A stretch of DNA of 64,000 bases from contig NC_066265.1 in the NCBI RefSeq assembly GCF_905404315.1, positions 33,318,501-33,382,500 of the forward strand, written 5' to 3'. Below the pieces are notes generated by a model that worked only from the letters and a program-made list of their open reading frames with translations, ran no database searches and was not told where the DNA came from. This DNA comes from Leptidea sinapis (lineage: Eukaryota; Arthropoda; Insecta; Lepidoptera; Pieridae). The position numbers and the translations under genes were made by a program. Shown piece by piece: positions 44,390-56,889 of this stretch (position 1 is its first letter; each line of letters begins with the position of its first letter).

Positions 44390-44715
44390 AAATTTTTAGC
44401 GAGATAATAAGTGTCTATTTAAAACAACCTACAATCAACACATGTTTGCCTGGTGCAAGGTTATATCATTTAATACAAAATATAAAAACAATAAATTTGG
44501 GCTCAAAATCTACAGTTAATATACCATACGGTGATAGCATTTCTGTTACCAAAAAAGAAATCATTTATTTAAACAATACTTTGATGGACATTCATACAAG
44601 TAAAGGTTGTAGGTTTATTGTTTGTAACATGCCCTATGCAAGAAATCTATCTGATATCCAAAACAAGCATACACAAAAACTAAATTCACTATTATGTACT
44701 TTTTTACAATAATAT
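44390..44715 (+). other. Open frame of 88 codons, possible retroelement ORF1 remnant
   Basis: 44446-44712 encodes a frame with GDSISVTKKEIIYLNNTL and RFIVCNMPYARNLSD. The layout is reminiscent of esterase-like ORF1 domains of some LINEs, but I cannot assign it. It lies just before LINE fragments, so a transposon origin is more likely than a host gene. Confidence 0.25.
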
Positions 44716-44754
44716 AAATAATATAAATTTTTTAAGTTTATTATAACATATAAA

Positions 44755-45170
44755 TTGACAAATCATCTTCTTCGGTGTTACACTCTTGTCAGAGTGGTCG
44801 TGGTCGTCAGGTTAGTGGCCTGTATCACAATGCGACGCCACTCGTCGCGAACTGCCGCTCTTCTCGTACATCATGCAGAGTACCGTCGCAGTTTGCCTCA
44901 CTTGGTCCGTCCACCTCATCGGGGACCCGCCTCGTGGTTTAGTGCCTTCGACTTTACCCTGCACTATTAAGCGTTCTATGAAGTCGCTTCCACGTCGCGA
45001 TACATGCCCGAAGAAAGTGAGAATGCGGCCTTGTACGGTAGCAGACAGTCTCTATTTGATGCCGAGCTCCCGAAGAATGGACTCATTGTTTCGGAATTCC
45101 GTCCACGATATACCGAGCATTCTTCTCCAGCACCACATAGATAGAATGTATCCAACTCTTTTTTGAAATA
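44755..45170 (-). mobile_element. LINE C-terminal fragment, antisense
   Basis: The minus strand encodes SRRGSDFIERLIVQGKVEGT, KPRGGSPMRWTDQVRQTA and EWRRIVIQATNL-like residues, the usual end of RTE-type or related LINE proteins (RGRPPMRWTD). 5' and 3' ends are missing. Confidence 0.65.
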
Positions 45171-45189
45171 ACACATCACAATGAATTAA

Positions 45190-45725
45190 ATAGTCAAAGC
45201 TAAAAAAAGTGTGTGTGTACTTATGTATACACGCAAACAGTTTTACTTTTTTGGCCTAATAAAGCAAAAATCCTTAAAATTATTTATTCCTCTATTAAAG
45301 ATGGCTTTGACAGTTAATTATTAAATAACGAATGCGGCCGTACGGCCTTGAACCCTTTGCCTATCCTAATAATGGAAGAATAAACCAAAAAGTATACTAT
45401 TAATTGAGTATGTCTGTTTGTCATTATACACTCTTATAACAGCCTATTGTTGGAGTTTATTCCTTAGTTCAATAGGATCTAGTGTAAATGTACATGTTTC
45501 TTGTCAAAGTGGAAATGCACTTGAAACTAATAGTCATATTGTTTTCCATGACGCTGTCTGTTTACAAGATTCAATTAATTCCAATATGGTCTGGTCTTGC
45601 CCGTAATTTAAAAAAATCTTAGTAAGCGTGTATTATTGTTATCTAAAAACGAGTATTTTGTTTTCTTTATAAATATTTTATAATTACTTGTCCTGTCTGA
45701 CAAATTTATCTTCGTAGATACATTT
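45190..45725. other. No gene recognised
   Basis: AT-rich sequence with short open frames only. Nothing else seen. Confidence 0.6.
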
Positions 45726-45728
45726 TGA

Positions 45729-45946
45729 CCAGTGGAAGGCTCCTTTGCACAGGATGCCGGCTAGATTATGGGTACCACAACGGCGTCTATTTTTGCCGTG
45801 AAGCACTTATGTGTAAGCATTACTATGTTTCGGTCTGAAGGGCAGAATTTTTGGGTTTTTCAAGAATCCTAAGCGGCACTGCATTGTGCATCAATTACCA
45901 TCAGCTGAACGTCCTGCTCGTCTTGTCCCTTATTTTCTAAAAAAAA
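45729..45946 (+). mobile_element. Repeat family C copy with internal deletion
   Basis: Starts ACCAGTGGAAGGCTCCTTTG, keeps TGTTTCGGTCTGAAGGGC, skips the middle, and ends CCCTTATTTTCTAAAAAAAA. Confidence 0.7.
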
Positions 45947-46619
45947 TGTATATGCATGCACTTGTATGAATGGGTGTCCATTTTATTGAAAATAGCACGA
46001 AATTATTTATACGTGGCTCTGGTTAGAAGCAAATCTTCATGTAACAGGCATTTTAAAAAATTTCATCCCTAAGAAGGTTAATTAGGGGTAAATGTTTATA
46101 TGGGCACTTCAAAATTTTTTAACTTATTGGCCACAGCGAAGCTTAGCTGGGTTTTAGCTAGCTTATCTTAATAAATTAATAAAAAATATGTACAGAAGCT
46201 TTTAATGTTAATATAGCGAATTTAAACTCTTTAATACTATGTTGAAGTATTCAAATATAAAAAATTGGGGGTCATTAAATTTTTGTTAATATATGATAAA
46301 TTAATAAGAAAAGCGTGGTCAATTAATTCCTCTGTTATTCATTACATTAATATCATACATACATCTTAGATGATAAACAGATTATATTTGGCTGTTGAAT
46401 CACTGATACAGTCCTTATACGTGCATAATAACGCCCACTCCAATTTTACTAGACACTTGTATTAAGGCCATTTATTTCTTATTGATGTGGGCAGTATCTA
46501 ACAAGATCGTAGAAAAGTTTATTTTTTGTGTTTGTAATAATAAGAAATGACACACTTTCTGTTGCCGGCAATTATATTTAAAAAACCTATACGTAAAAGA
46601 GTACGGTAACACTCAACCA

Positions 46620-46760
46620 TTTTACTTTTTTATGGAACAAGACGACAAACGCGCATATGTGTCACCTGTTGAAAAGTGATCACCACAGTTCATACTCTCT
46701 TGAATCACCAGAGGTATAACATGAGCGTTGATGGCCTTTTATAGCGACTAATAAAGTGCG
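46620..46760 (-). mobile_element. Family J LINE 3' fragment
   Basis: TTTTTATGGAACAAGACGAC, TGTGTCACCTGTTGAAAAGT and GAGCGTTGATGGCCTTTTAT match the 3' end of the copy at 26699-26800. Confidence 0.65.
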
Positions 46761-47597
46761 TATCGCCTCATTGAAATATAATATATGAATGAAATATATC
46801 AATGGAGTTTGTCGTAGATACCACAAGTATACTATAATGTAATATTATATATACTATAGTAATAGTTGGCTTGTAAAGTTATTTCCACTTTATGCAGGGC
46901 TAATATAAGCATATTAGCTGCGTTTAAATATATATTTTGAGTGACTTTCATGGCAAGGGTCTACTATGGTTTGGTATAAGCGGTTCCTGTTTCTTGGTAA
47001 ACGTCATGAAGCAACAACAGTTCATACAGGGACTTTGAGCTAGGGGGAAGAACTAATAAGAAACTCACGTCCCCCGTTTTTTGACCAACAGGAGTTATTT
47101 TTCTCACATTAAATACTACGTGTAAGTTATATATTTATGTAACTAACACGTTACCAAAAATACCCCTTCTAATAATATATCAAGGCAACATAATAATATC
47201 TTCAATTACTTTATATAATAATACAATTAATGTCAATTAACAGTGACAAATGACAGATTTGCTTATCTGCGGTATAAAATTATTTGTTAGTAACGCGTCA
47301 AAATATACGCTAAAACCTTACTGGAATTACCTGTACCCAGTACAGGTAATTCCCGGATCTTTAAAAGCGGAGATCTAATTCAAAGTATCAATGATAAAAT
47401 GACGTTTAGTAATAAGAGTTGTATCACGGAAGCCGGTTTTAATCTGTCTATTAGTTTAAATAACCCTGTGCAAGTGAAATAATTGCGTCAATAATCCGTG
47501 ACGTCGGCGTCATTGTGACGCAAAGTGCACTTCTCTCGTTGAAGTTTTATATAGCTTTACCTTGACTATGTAATCCCTACTACCTGTATATTTCTCT

Positions 47598-48035
47598 ACT
47601 GTGCGGCTTTCAAGGAACTTTCTTCCACGTACCACGAACGTTCCTTGTGCGGTGTTTCCAGGACGATACCACAATACAGTAATAGAAAAAGTACTTTAAC
47701 TTAGTAATTAGAGTACCAGAATCGACGCACACACACTCACACACACGATTTACACGGCCGCTAGGCAGTCTTGGGGAGACAAAATTATTGAGTGTCACGC
47801 CGTACGCCACTGAGAAAGGTTGCTGTCCGAGTTAAATTAGCTGCACCACGCCGTCCACATCGTCATTCTTTTTGTACATACCAAACCTAGCGCTCCGCCC
47901 AAACATTGTTATAAATTTCAAGAAGATGGCTGAGTTACGTTATATTCTTTTACTTGTATTGTGACTATACAACATTCAATTTGATTCAACCTTCAAAAAA
48001 GCGCGTACACCGTTTTAAAGGGTAGGCCACGCTTC
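47598..48035 (+). mobile_element. Family J LINE 3' fragment split by an insertion
   Basis: 47600-47672 (GTGCGGCTTTCAAGGAAC to GTTTCCAGGACGATACCA) and 47990-48035 (TCAAAAAAGCGCGTACACCG) are adjacent in the 58246 copy (58611-58720). Here about 315 bp of unrelated sequence separates them. Confidence 0.65.
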
Positions 48036-48039
48036 AAAG

Positions 48040-50830
48040 ATCAAGAAGATGTTAACCATCAGGAGACGCGTCTACTTGTTTATATTTATCGGACATTGTT
48101 GATTTTTTAGCTTCAGTGGTCATCAGGTGGCAAGTGCGTTTAGCACGTGGCGGCTCTCTTATACTTGTAAGTAAATTATTTAAATTCAAAGAACGAGAAG
48201 ATATTGTGGGCCTTTCTGTTGAACATACAATTGAAATAGATGCAGTATATGAATTATTTGAATGTGTATTAGAGGAGGTTTTATTAAAATTATCTGAGTC
48301 TAAGAAGTATATCATGATATGTGGTAGTTTTAATATTATTTTATTAGAAAAATCCACGACCAGTATTAGATTCAGATCTTTATTCAAATCATGTGATCTA
48401 ACCAATATTTTCTTTAGAGCCTACTAGAGTAACTGGCACCTCCAAAAGCTGATTGATAACATATTTACCAATTATAAACCCATTTCTCAGGCAATAATAA
48501 ACAAATTGAGTTCAGACCACTTTGGTCAGTTAGTCTCTTTTAATATTGAGGTCAATAAATGTAATAAAATTAAAAAGTTTACGTTTGTTCCTGTGAATAA
48601 AAGACGAATGGATAAATATAGAGGTAATGTGTCAGTTAAACTCTGAAATTTGCATTTCTTCAAATATAATAATAATCCCAATGAAATGTATGATATGTTA
48701 TTTAGAAATTTTTAACAGAGTTTGCTTCTATATTTACTTCTAAGACAGTCAAATCAGGTGGTCTCCTGTAATTTAATGAATGAGCAACAGCTGGCATTCA
48801 TAGGAGCAGACAAAGGCTATAATATGAACTATATAGTGAGAGATCATTGTATAATCATGATGCATAAACATGCATCATGATTCGGGAAAAGTCCCGAGTA
48901 TGTTAAAAAATACTATTAATTATTTAAAAGTGTTTGTTCTATTGCAAAGTCTATGCATATCAGACAAATAATTAATTATTTGCACCGAAACTAATGTACC
49001 GAATAAAATAAAGATGATTGAAGATTCCAGTTTCTATCACAAACACTCTTGTCTCCTCCTCCAGTGTTGCTAAGTCACTTCTTCTGGAAAAAGTTAGAGA
49101 ATGTCAACAAAGTTTCAATTTTAGTTTTGTTAGCCCTGGAGAAATAATTAAAACTTTTGAATCTCTAGACATGAAAAAAACTGCTGATATATGGGGCATT
49201 TCTGTTAAAATAATAAGTTCAATAATTGATGTCCTAGCGCCATATCTTGCAATAGTCTTTAATTATTGAATTAATCATGGCGTGTGTCCTAACCTTCTGA
49301 AACATAGTAAAATTACACGAATATTTAAGTCGGGATGCTCTTCTGACCCGAATAACTATCGCACTGTGTCGGTTTTGCTGACCCTTAGTAAAATTTTTGA
49401 AAAAATAATTTTAATCCAAATGCTTACTTACTTTAACTCTCAAGTTACTTCATTTGAAACAATTTGGCTTAACTAGGGGACGTTCGACACCGGATGCAGG
49501 TGTTGAGCTTATCAAGAATATTTTTGACACCTGGGATGAATCACAGAATGCACTTGGCATCTTCTGTGATTTATCTAAGGCTTTTGATTGTGTTCAACAT
49601 TCAACGCTAAGGCATAAAAGGAACTGCGCTCGATCTTCTGATTTCATATCTAAACAATAGAATTTAGAAGTTTGACGTGAATGGCAGGAGCTCTCCTGGG
49701 ACTTCTCTCAGTAGGGGGGTACCACAAGGGTCTTTTCTCGGACCGTTCCTCTTCCTTATATATATAAATGATCTTCCTAATCTTATAGAGAAAAAACATA
49801 AAGTAGTATTGTTTGCCGACGTCACTTCACTGATTTTCAAGCGAAAAGAAACCAAGCTATGTATGATCAATTGAACGATATTCTATCTGACATCGTGTAC
49901 TGGTTTAGGGCTAATAACCTATTGTTAAATAGCAAAAAAACGAAATATATAAAATTTACCGTACCAAATGTCAAAAATGTTGATGCAAGTGTTTTGTAAA
50001 GCGGAGAAGTGATAAAACCGGTGGAATCTGCTAAATTTCTTGGCATTACTCTGGATTCCAAATTACAGTGGGGCCCCCATATTGAAAGGTTGGCGAACAG
50101 ACTTAGTTCTGCAGCATACGCGGCTAAAAAGATCAGACAATTAACTGAAATAGCTTCGGTGCGTCTAGTATACTTTTGTAATTTTTATAGTCTTATGTCC
50201 TATGGTATATTGCTGTGGGGCAGCGCTGCCGATATTAATACAAAATTTGTGCTACAGAAGATATATATAGCTATTCGCGCCATTTATAAACTAGGCCCTA
50301 AGGAATCATTGAGAGCAAAATTCAAAGAAATTAACATCTTGACTGTTGCTTCTCAATATATTTGTGTGTTTGCAAGAAACTGTCATAACCATAATGTTAA
50401 CACCAGGAACAGACATAAGCTTATAATGCCTACTACTCGGCTTAGTCGAGTTAGCAAGTCTTTTGTGGGGCGATGAATATGCTTTTACAACAGGATCCCA
50501 GAAAATGTTCGAAACAAAAGTATTACGTTATTCAAAAGAATTGATAAAAAACGTTTGTGTGGTAAAGGTTACTATAACATAAATGGCTTTCTTAATGATA
50601 CCACAGATTGAGAATGGAGCAACCGCCCTCAGGCTACTAAATAGTAAGTTTGATTGTACAATGTTACCTTGTAAACATATTTTTTGATGAAAAAAAAAGC
50701 CCGCTGAGTTTGTTGCGCCCGTTCTTCTCAGGCCACAGGCTTTCATTTTGGAATAGGTTTTTTGACTTTCAATAAGTGATGTTACATCCTATTTTGATTA
50801 AAAATATTTGAATTTGATAACAGTATATAA
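48040..50830 (+). mobile_element. CR1/jockey-type LINE, long but broken copy
   Basis: In order: endonuclease remnant (RGGSLILV at 48116 onward; ICGSFNI where ICGDFN is expected), linker, then reverse transcriptase pieces in shifting frames (49018-50476): FKSGCSSDPNNYRTVSVL, RGRSTPDAGVELI, LGIFCDLSKAFDCVQH, SRGVPQGSFLGPFLFLIYI, and LFADVTSLIF, where the catalytic FADD has become FADV. The C-terminal part (KFLGITLDSKLQWGPHIERL) is open to 50476. The 3' UTR has GCAACCGCCCTCAGGC and ends near 50820 in ATATTTGAATTTGA. Inactive. Its 3' part is the reference for many fragments in the window. Confidence 0.8.
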
Positions 50831-50859
50831 AAAATCAATTCAACCATAAGATAGCTCCA

Positions 50860-50960
50860 CATAAATGAAATCTACCAGGGTGTAGTTACGGGCACACTTT
50901 ACGAATATAATTTGAATATTGTCAATGACGGTAAAGTCATTTTATATTATACTAGTCCAA
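50860..50960 (+). repeat. Short dispersed repeat shared with 63020-63160
   Basis: CCATAAGATAGCTC followed by GTCAATGACGGTAAAGTC. The second locus has CCATAAGATAGCTC and GTCAATGTGATTAACACGGG. Confidence 0.4.
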
Positions 50961-51959
50961 GATGCAAATACGAGTTCTGTTAATAGATGAAAGCTATTTA
51001 AAATCCAATTATTAAGTATGGAGAGCTTCTTCGTGGCGGACCCTACGTGACTGTGTTCATAATAAAATTACTCCTATATTTATTTTGAAATAAGGTGTAC
51101 TTAATAAACAAATGAGGTCAAATTACTTGACTTAACAGTATTTATTCTTGTCAATCTAATAGTTCGACGAGATGAAAATTTATTGAGTTAATATCATAAA
51201 TTAATAATATATAATAACTAGCAGTTGCCCGCGACTTCGACCGCGCATAATTTCTAATTTTCTATGATACATTTCCTGCCCGCTGCCACGCTGCCCCTAC
51301 CTGCTGAAGGGCAATCAAACTTATCGACAAAAGTTCTACCGCTAGTAAGAACTGCACTTCATATTTCATACCTAAAGAGATCGAAATTTACATTTTTTTT
51401 TGGAATAAAGAGCTGACAGCTCTATTTTTACCAAGCTTCTCCGTAGGCAAAATTTCAATTTACCTACATATTGCTATAAGCCTCCACGTAGTACAACTGG
51501 TCGTGTAAGAAACAATTTCTGAAATGTACACCAGCTGTTTCCAAAGTTTTATTCTGGCTTTAATAGTTGCCAAGGTTGGCTGAGTCGTTTCTTGGACAAA
51601 TAGTAGCTCATTATCTCAGCCATGCAGCGCAATTTACTCCAGATTGAACAATATTTGGGTAGATTCTGTCCGTTAATCTAGTCAGATTTCTCACAACATG
51701 ACCAAGATTACTGGGAATGTTTTTTACATCTATTCTCGAAAATGCTTCCATCACCAATGTCTAGTAACGTATTGGAGAACTCCTCCGCATTTGAATCATG
51801 ATGAAAACAGACACCCATATTTACTTTTTTTTTTCTTATTTATTCATATTAAAAAAAAGAGTACAATGAAAACTTAGGGCTAAGATGCGCCACAGAAACC
51901 TGTGTAGGTTTATGCGTGGTGCAAATGCATCACTTCGCTCACAATTACTGTACTTAAGA

Positions 51960-53640
51960 AGTATTTATATCAATATTTTATTTTTATACATAAGAAGGTA
52001 TACTGTTAAATAACAAAAGATGAAATAAAAATATAAAAAAAAACTCATAAACATAAATATTAAGAACAGTTAACACCAGCCATTACATCCCCTTTTCCTC
52101 TTAGTGTATACTGCATATTTTAAATGCGTATTTACACGAATTTTTATTTTTGAGAATGATTGTGTATAGATCTTCAGGTAAGTTATTTAATATGTTAGGT
52201 AGCATGTATTCCCACGTCCTTTTGCCATACACATTAACATACCTAGGTAAAATATATCTGGTTTGATTAACCCCGGTCCGCAATTTATCATGCCTAATTT
52301 TTTTTACTAACAATTTAATTTTATCATACTCTTCCAGAACTACCGCCATGTTTATTTTATTAAATACAGACATCACTTTGCAATGTTTAAAAACGTCGAT
52401 TTTATTATTAAATTTATATATGTATGCAGGTATTATCGTTTTAAGTATACTAAGTTGTAGTTTATAGATTTGATCTATGTGTGTTTTGTATGTTCGTCCG
52501 TAACTACTTATTCCATAACTTATAACTGAATCTGCCAAAGAAAGATATAGTAGTCTTAGTGTATTATATGGTACTTTATGTTTAAGTATGTCTATTTTGG
52601 AATGCAGAGATCGTAGCTTATTACATACGTACTCAATATGGGGCTTCCAGTTTATATTTTCATCAATTACAAGGCCAAGGTAGGTGTGCTGGTCAACGAA
52701 CTGCAGCGGGCCGCACGCGCACGGCTCCGGCACGGGCCCGCCGTGCAAACATGTGTGCGTATGAGCAATAATTGTAGGATTGGCACTTTTTGAATATGGG
52801 GAGCGCATGTGTAAAAGTTTTGTTTTGCTTACATTAATAACTAAGCCCATGTCATGGGCCCATTTGCAATATATGAATAATAGAATATCAACATAGAATG
52901 TCAAAATTGTTTTGCATAATCTCTTGTGCCTCTTTGATGTTTCTACCGTGCGTCACTAAGCATGTGTCATCGGCAAATTGGTATACAGAGCCCCTCATGA
53001 ATATGTTACACATTTCGTTGACGTAAGTTAAATATTCGGTAGGGCCCAATATCGAGCCCTGTGCGGTGCCTCTCAGCGTAGGTATTTGATCACTGTCTTG
53101 GCCATTAATGCGCACGACGGTGTTTCGGTTGCTGTGATAGTCGCGGAACCACTCCAGCAAGGGCCCCTGTATACCTGCCTGGTTGAGCTTTTAAAATAGC
53201 GTGTCATATCGTAGTGTATCAAATGCTTTAGTGAAGTCAACAAAAACAACCAGCACCTGGTAACGGTTGTTCAGTTGCTGGTTGACCTCATTGACAAAGG
53301 TTGATAACAGCTGAGAGATATTTCGACCCTTTTGGATACCATATTGTTTATCATTTATTATGTGATTATTAGCAAGGAAACTCGTTATTTTATTTCCGAT
53401 ATACCTCTCAACTATCTTATCAATACACGGCAATATAGTAATCGGTCTATAGTTATTTATGTCATTGTATGCGCCTTTTTTGTGAATTGGCCTAATTATA
53501 CCTATTTTTAACTGATCTGGGTACGAGGACGTGGAAATACACGCATTAATAAGGTGTGTAATTACCGGCGCTATTTCTGAGCTAATACATAACAAATCTC
53601 TTACCCGTATGTTGTCAATACTCGGGCTTTTTTTTATTCA
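51960..53640 (-). mobile_element. Non-LTR retrotransposon, 5'-truncated, nearly open frames
   Basis: The minus strand encodes a reverse transcriptase in three adjoining frames: 53595-53191 (IIRPIHKKGAYNDINNYRPI, GIQKGRNISQLL, FVDFTKAFDTL), 53160-52888 (LRGTAQGSILGPTEYLTYVN and QFADDTCLV with intact FADD) and 52904-52101 (YLGLVIDENINWKPHI, DSVISYGISSYGRTYKTHID). The C-terminus ends at 52101 and is followed by an AT-rich 3' UTR to about 51960. Only two breaks are apparent (one stop at about 53190 and one frameshift at about 52890), so it is younger than its neighbours. Clade CR1/L2-like is my best guess. No RNase H or endonuclease is visible. Confidence 0.8.
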
Positions 53641-53869
53641 ACTGGTGTAAAATTTTAAAAATAACATCCTTAGTTGCCTTTTTAGCCTCATGGACACAGT
53701 CGGTTCTTAGCAGTACGACCCATCGTGTAATAGTTGAGTGTTACTTTTAAGGACAATATGTTAAGTTTAGGCCATAGAACTGATGACTTAAGACAAGCCT
53801 TCACTTTATCTGTACGTGTCTCTCGTGAGACAACAGGCAACGTCCGTCTGAAGTCAATAGTACCGTGAA

Positions 53870-55195
53870 ACTTTTGCTTCAACAGCTACAAATGCATTTT
53901 TGTAAATTAATGAACAAAAATCAGTTTGGTTTCACTAAAGGCTTATCAAAATTAATGCGGGTACTAGACTCATTGAGCACATCTTTGACGCCTGGGAAGA
54001 GTCACAGGATGCATTGGGCATTTTTTGTGATTTGTCAAAAGCATTTGACTGCGTCCACCATGAAACTTTACTCCTAAAACTAAAGCATTATGGAGTGAAA
54101 AATAGAGCCCTAAATCTGTTAAAATCATATTTAAGCGAAAGAGTTCAGATAGTTGATGTAAATGGCAAAAGGTCTTCGGGTAAACCTGTGGGAATAGGTG
54201 TTCCACAGGGTTCTATTCTCGGTCCTTTCTTGTTTCTTATATATATTAACGATCTACCGTTTGTGGTAGATGATAGCCATGAGATTGTATTGTTTGCTGA
54301 TGATACTTCACTTATTTTTAAAGTGAAGCGACGTGCGGATATTGAGGACGAGGTAAGCAATGCACTCTCAAAGATAGTGCGTTGGTTTGAGACGAATAAT
54401 CTGCACTTAAACGGTAAAAAAACAAAGTGTTTACGGTTCATTACACCAAACACAGCGGAGGTACAAACCAACGTACTTATAAATGACCAGAGATTGGAAC
54501 TTGTGGACACCACGGTCTACCGCTAGATTAGTGTACTTTAGTTATTTTCACAGCATCATGACGTACGGTATATTACTATGGGGTCATGCTGCTGACATTG
54601 ATATAGTGTTTGCACTGCAAAAGAGAGCTGTTTGTGCTATATATTAGCTTGGTTATAGACAGACTGTTCATTGTCAGTACATTTATGAAAATTTAATATA
54701 TGTTCACAAAAATCGTCACCTTTTTGCTCTTAATAGTGATTTTCATTATTATAACACTAGAAAAAAAGGATTGCTTGTAACTAATTCTAGTAGGCTTCAT
54801 AAGATACATAATAGCTTTAAGGGTAAATGTATACACTTCTACAATAAAGTCCCAGCCACTGTTGAGGCATTATCTATAAATAAATTTAAATGTTTTATAA
54901 AAAAATGGCTCTGTCGAAAATCCTATTACTCCACTGCTGAATATCTAAAGAATCGGACAACCTGGGACTAGATTGTGATTATTTTATAGCGATAGAAATG
55001 ACTGTACAATATTGTATATTTTTATTGAAAAGAGCGCAAAAAAAAGAATGCTGGGAGAGTTTCTTGCTCCGCTTCTTTCTCAGAGCGCCATTTGTTTCCG
55101 AAGCGATAGTAGTATCTAGTAGTATAAGAAATGACATCAAAAAGAATTCTAAAGGAATCAATTTTGAGAAAATAAATGCCTTTTATGCCTTTTAA
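53870..55195 (+). mobile_element. CR1/jockey-type LINE, truncated with internal deletion
   Basis: 54014-54526 is a 170-codon open block with MGIFCDLSKAFDCVHHETLL, GVPQGSILGPFLFLIYINDL and LFADDTSLIFKVKRR (intact FADD). It breaks after DTTVY, and the next segment (SIMTYGILLWGHAADIDIVF) resumes in another frame with about 50 residues lost. The C-terminus is at 54771-54971 and the 3' UTR runs to about 55195. It supplies the 3' sequence matched at 37430-37670 and 12040-12195. Confidence 0.8.
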
Positions 55196-55327
55196 CATTG
55201 CTTACTACTCCGGTCGTTCAATTGAGAGTTCATCGGGAGAAGGTTTTTGGTCTATGGACGAAGCTTGATAGAACACGAGTTTTACCCCAGATTAGACTAA
55301 TATATTGTACATAAAATTTAAATAATG

Positions 55328-55340
55328 TATATGCCACCAG
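55328..55340 (+). repeat. Target-site duplication, left copy
   Basis: TATATGCCACCAG, identical to 56876-56888. Confidence 0.8.
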
Positions 55341-56875
55341 AAGTGCGCTTGCCGATTGTAGTAAAGTGAAGACGTGTTTTATTTTGCTCCGCAAATAACA
55401 AATAAAGAATATTGTACAAAGTAAACCTACTTTTAAGATATACTAAGTCCTGTAAAAAAGGAGATAAACATGAAATCGGTAACTATCGCCCTATCAGCCT
55501 AATGTCAAATATTTACAAAATCTTCGCTAAGATCATTTTAAAGCGTATTGAAAGGACACTGAACGAACATCAACCCATAGAGCAGGCTGGTTTTCGTAAG
55601 GACTACTCTGTGACTGTTGACCACATCCATGTAGTTCGTCAAGTTTTATAGAAGTAAAATGAATACCAGCTTACATAATATATAGCATTCGTTGACTACA
55701 GTAAAGCATTTGATACCCTACTACACAAAAATATATGGGAAGCATCAGCAGAACAAGGGATTGAGCATAAATACATTCGATTAATAAAGAACGTATACAG
55801 TCAAAGTACAGTTAGAATACAATTAGAAAAGAAGAGTCATCCATTCAAAGTAGGAAAAGGGAAAGGGGAAGGTCAGACAGGGAGATCCCTTATCTCCAAA
55901 AATATTTTCAGCTGTTTTAGAATTAATTTACAGACGAATCAATTGGCAAAATTTCGGGATCAATATAGATGGCGAATCATCACGCATTTGAGATTCGCTG
56001 ATGACAAAGTCTTATTCGCTAAAACATCCGAAGGTATCAAAACTATGATAGAATAACTTGCAACAGAAAGTGAAAAAATAGGGTTAAAACTCAATCCAGA
56101 CAAAACTAGAGTGATGACAAATTGGAAAAAAGTCATGATACAATTAGGTAACACTGAAATCAACTATACTGATGAATTCATATATCTGGGACAGCTCATA
56201 ACTCAAAAAGAACCAATGCGCGAGGAAGTAAAGAGAAGAATTACGAACAGCTGGAGAAGATATTGGAGTTTGAGAGAGGTTATGAAAGACGAAAAACTTA
56301 ATATTAATACCAAGAGCAAATTGTTTAACACCTGCATTTTACCCGTTCTTATGTATGGCTGCCAATCATGGACTTTAACTCATGAAATGATTACCAAACT
56401 CGCAACTTGCCAATATGCTATGGAGAGAGGTATTCTGAGCGTGAAAAGATCAAACAGACAAAAAACCGCGTCATCAAAAGTAAAACAAAAGTCATCGATG
56501 TCAAATCCAAAATTAGAAGACTCAAATGCAGATGGGCTGGGCACATGGTAAGAGGCATGACAAATGGAGTAAGAAAGTGACAAGATGGTATCCCAGGGAA
56601 GGGAAAAGGAAAAGAGGTAGAACCCAGAAAAGATGGGAGGACGATATCAGGGAAGTGGCAGGAGTAACTTGGAACAGAGTGGCTCAAGAAAGACACGAAT
56701 GGAAACGGTTGGAGGAGGCCTTTGCCGATTGGCAAACAGATCCACAAAAAATAAAAAAAATACAAATACTAGAATAAGTTATTTTGTTTCTAATGTTTTA
56801 TGTTTGTTTTAGAGTATTGTTAGTTATCTATGTTAGTTAATATCTGAATAAAGGCTATATTATTGTTATTATTAT
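55341..56875 (+). mobile_element. RTE-like LINE flanked by a 13-bp target duplication
   Basis: Reverse transcriptase in broken frames: NYRPISLMSNIYKIFAKIIL, EQAGFRKDYS, FVDYSKAFDTL, LRFADDKVLFAKTSEG, GLKLNPDKTRVM, EFIYLGQLI, YGCQSWTLT, then RKRGRTQKRWEDDIREVAG. At least four frame breaks, including a deletion around 55890, mean it is inactive. It ends with (TTA)n at 56860-56875. TATATGCCACCAG stands on both sides (55328-55340 and 56876-56888). Confidence 0.85.
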
Positions 56876-56888
56876 TATATGCCACCAG
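56876..56888 (+). repeat. Target-site duplication, right copy
   Basis: TATATGCCACCAG directly after the (TTA)n tail of the RTE-like LINE. Confidence 0.8.
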
Positions 56889-56889
56889 G

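Noticed and set aside
53688..53882. 64-codon minus-strand frame between two LINEs
   Set aside because: No recognisable domain. It lies between two retroelement copies and is probably repeat-derived.
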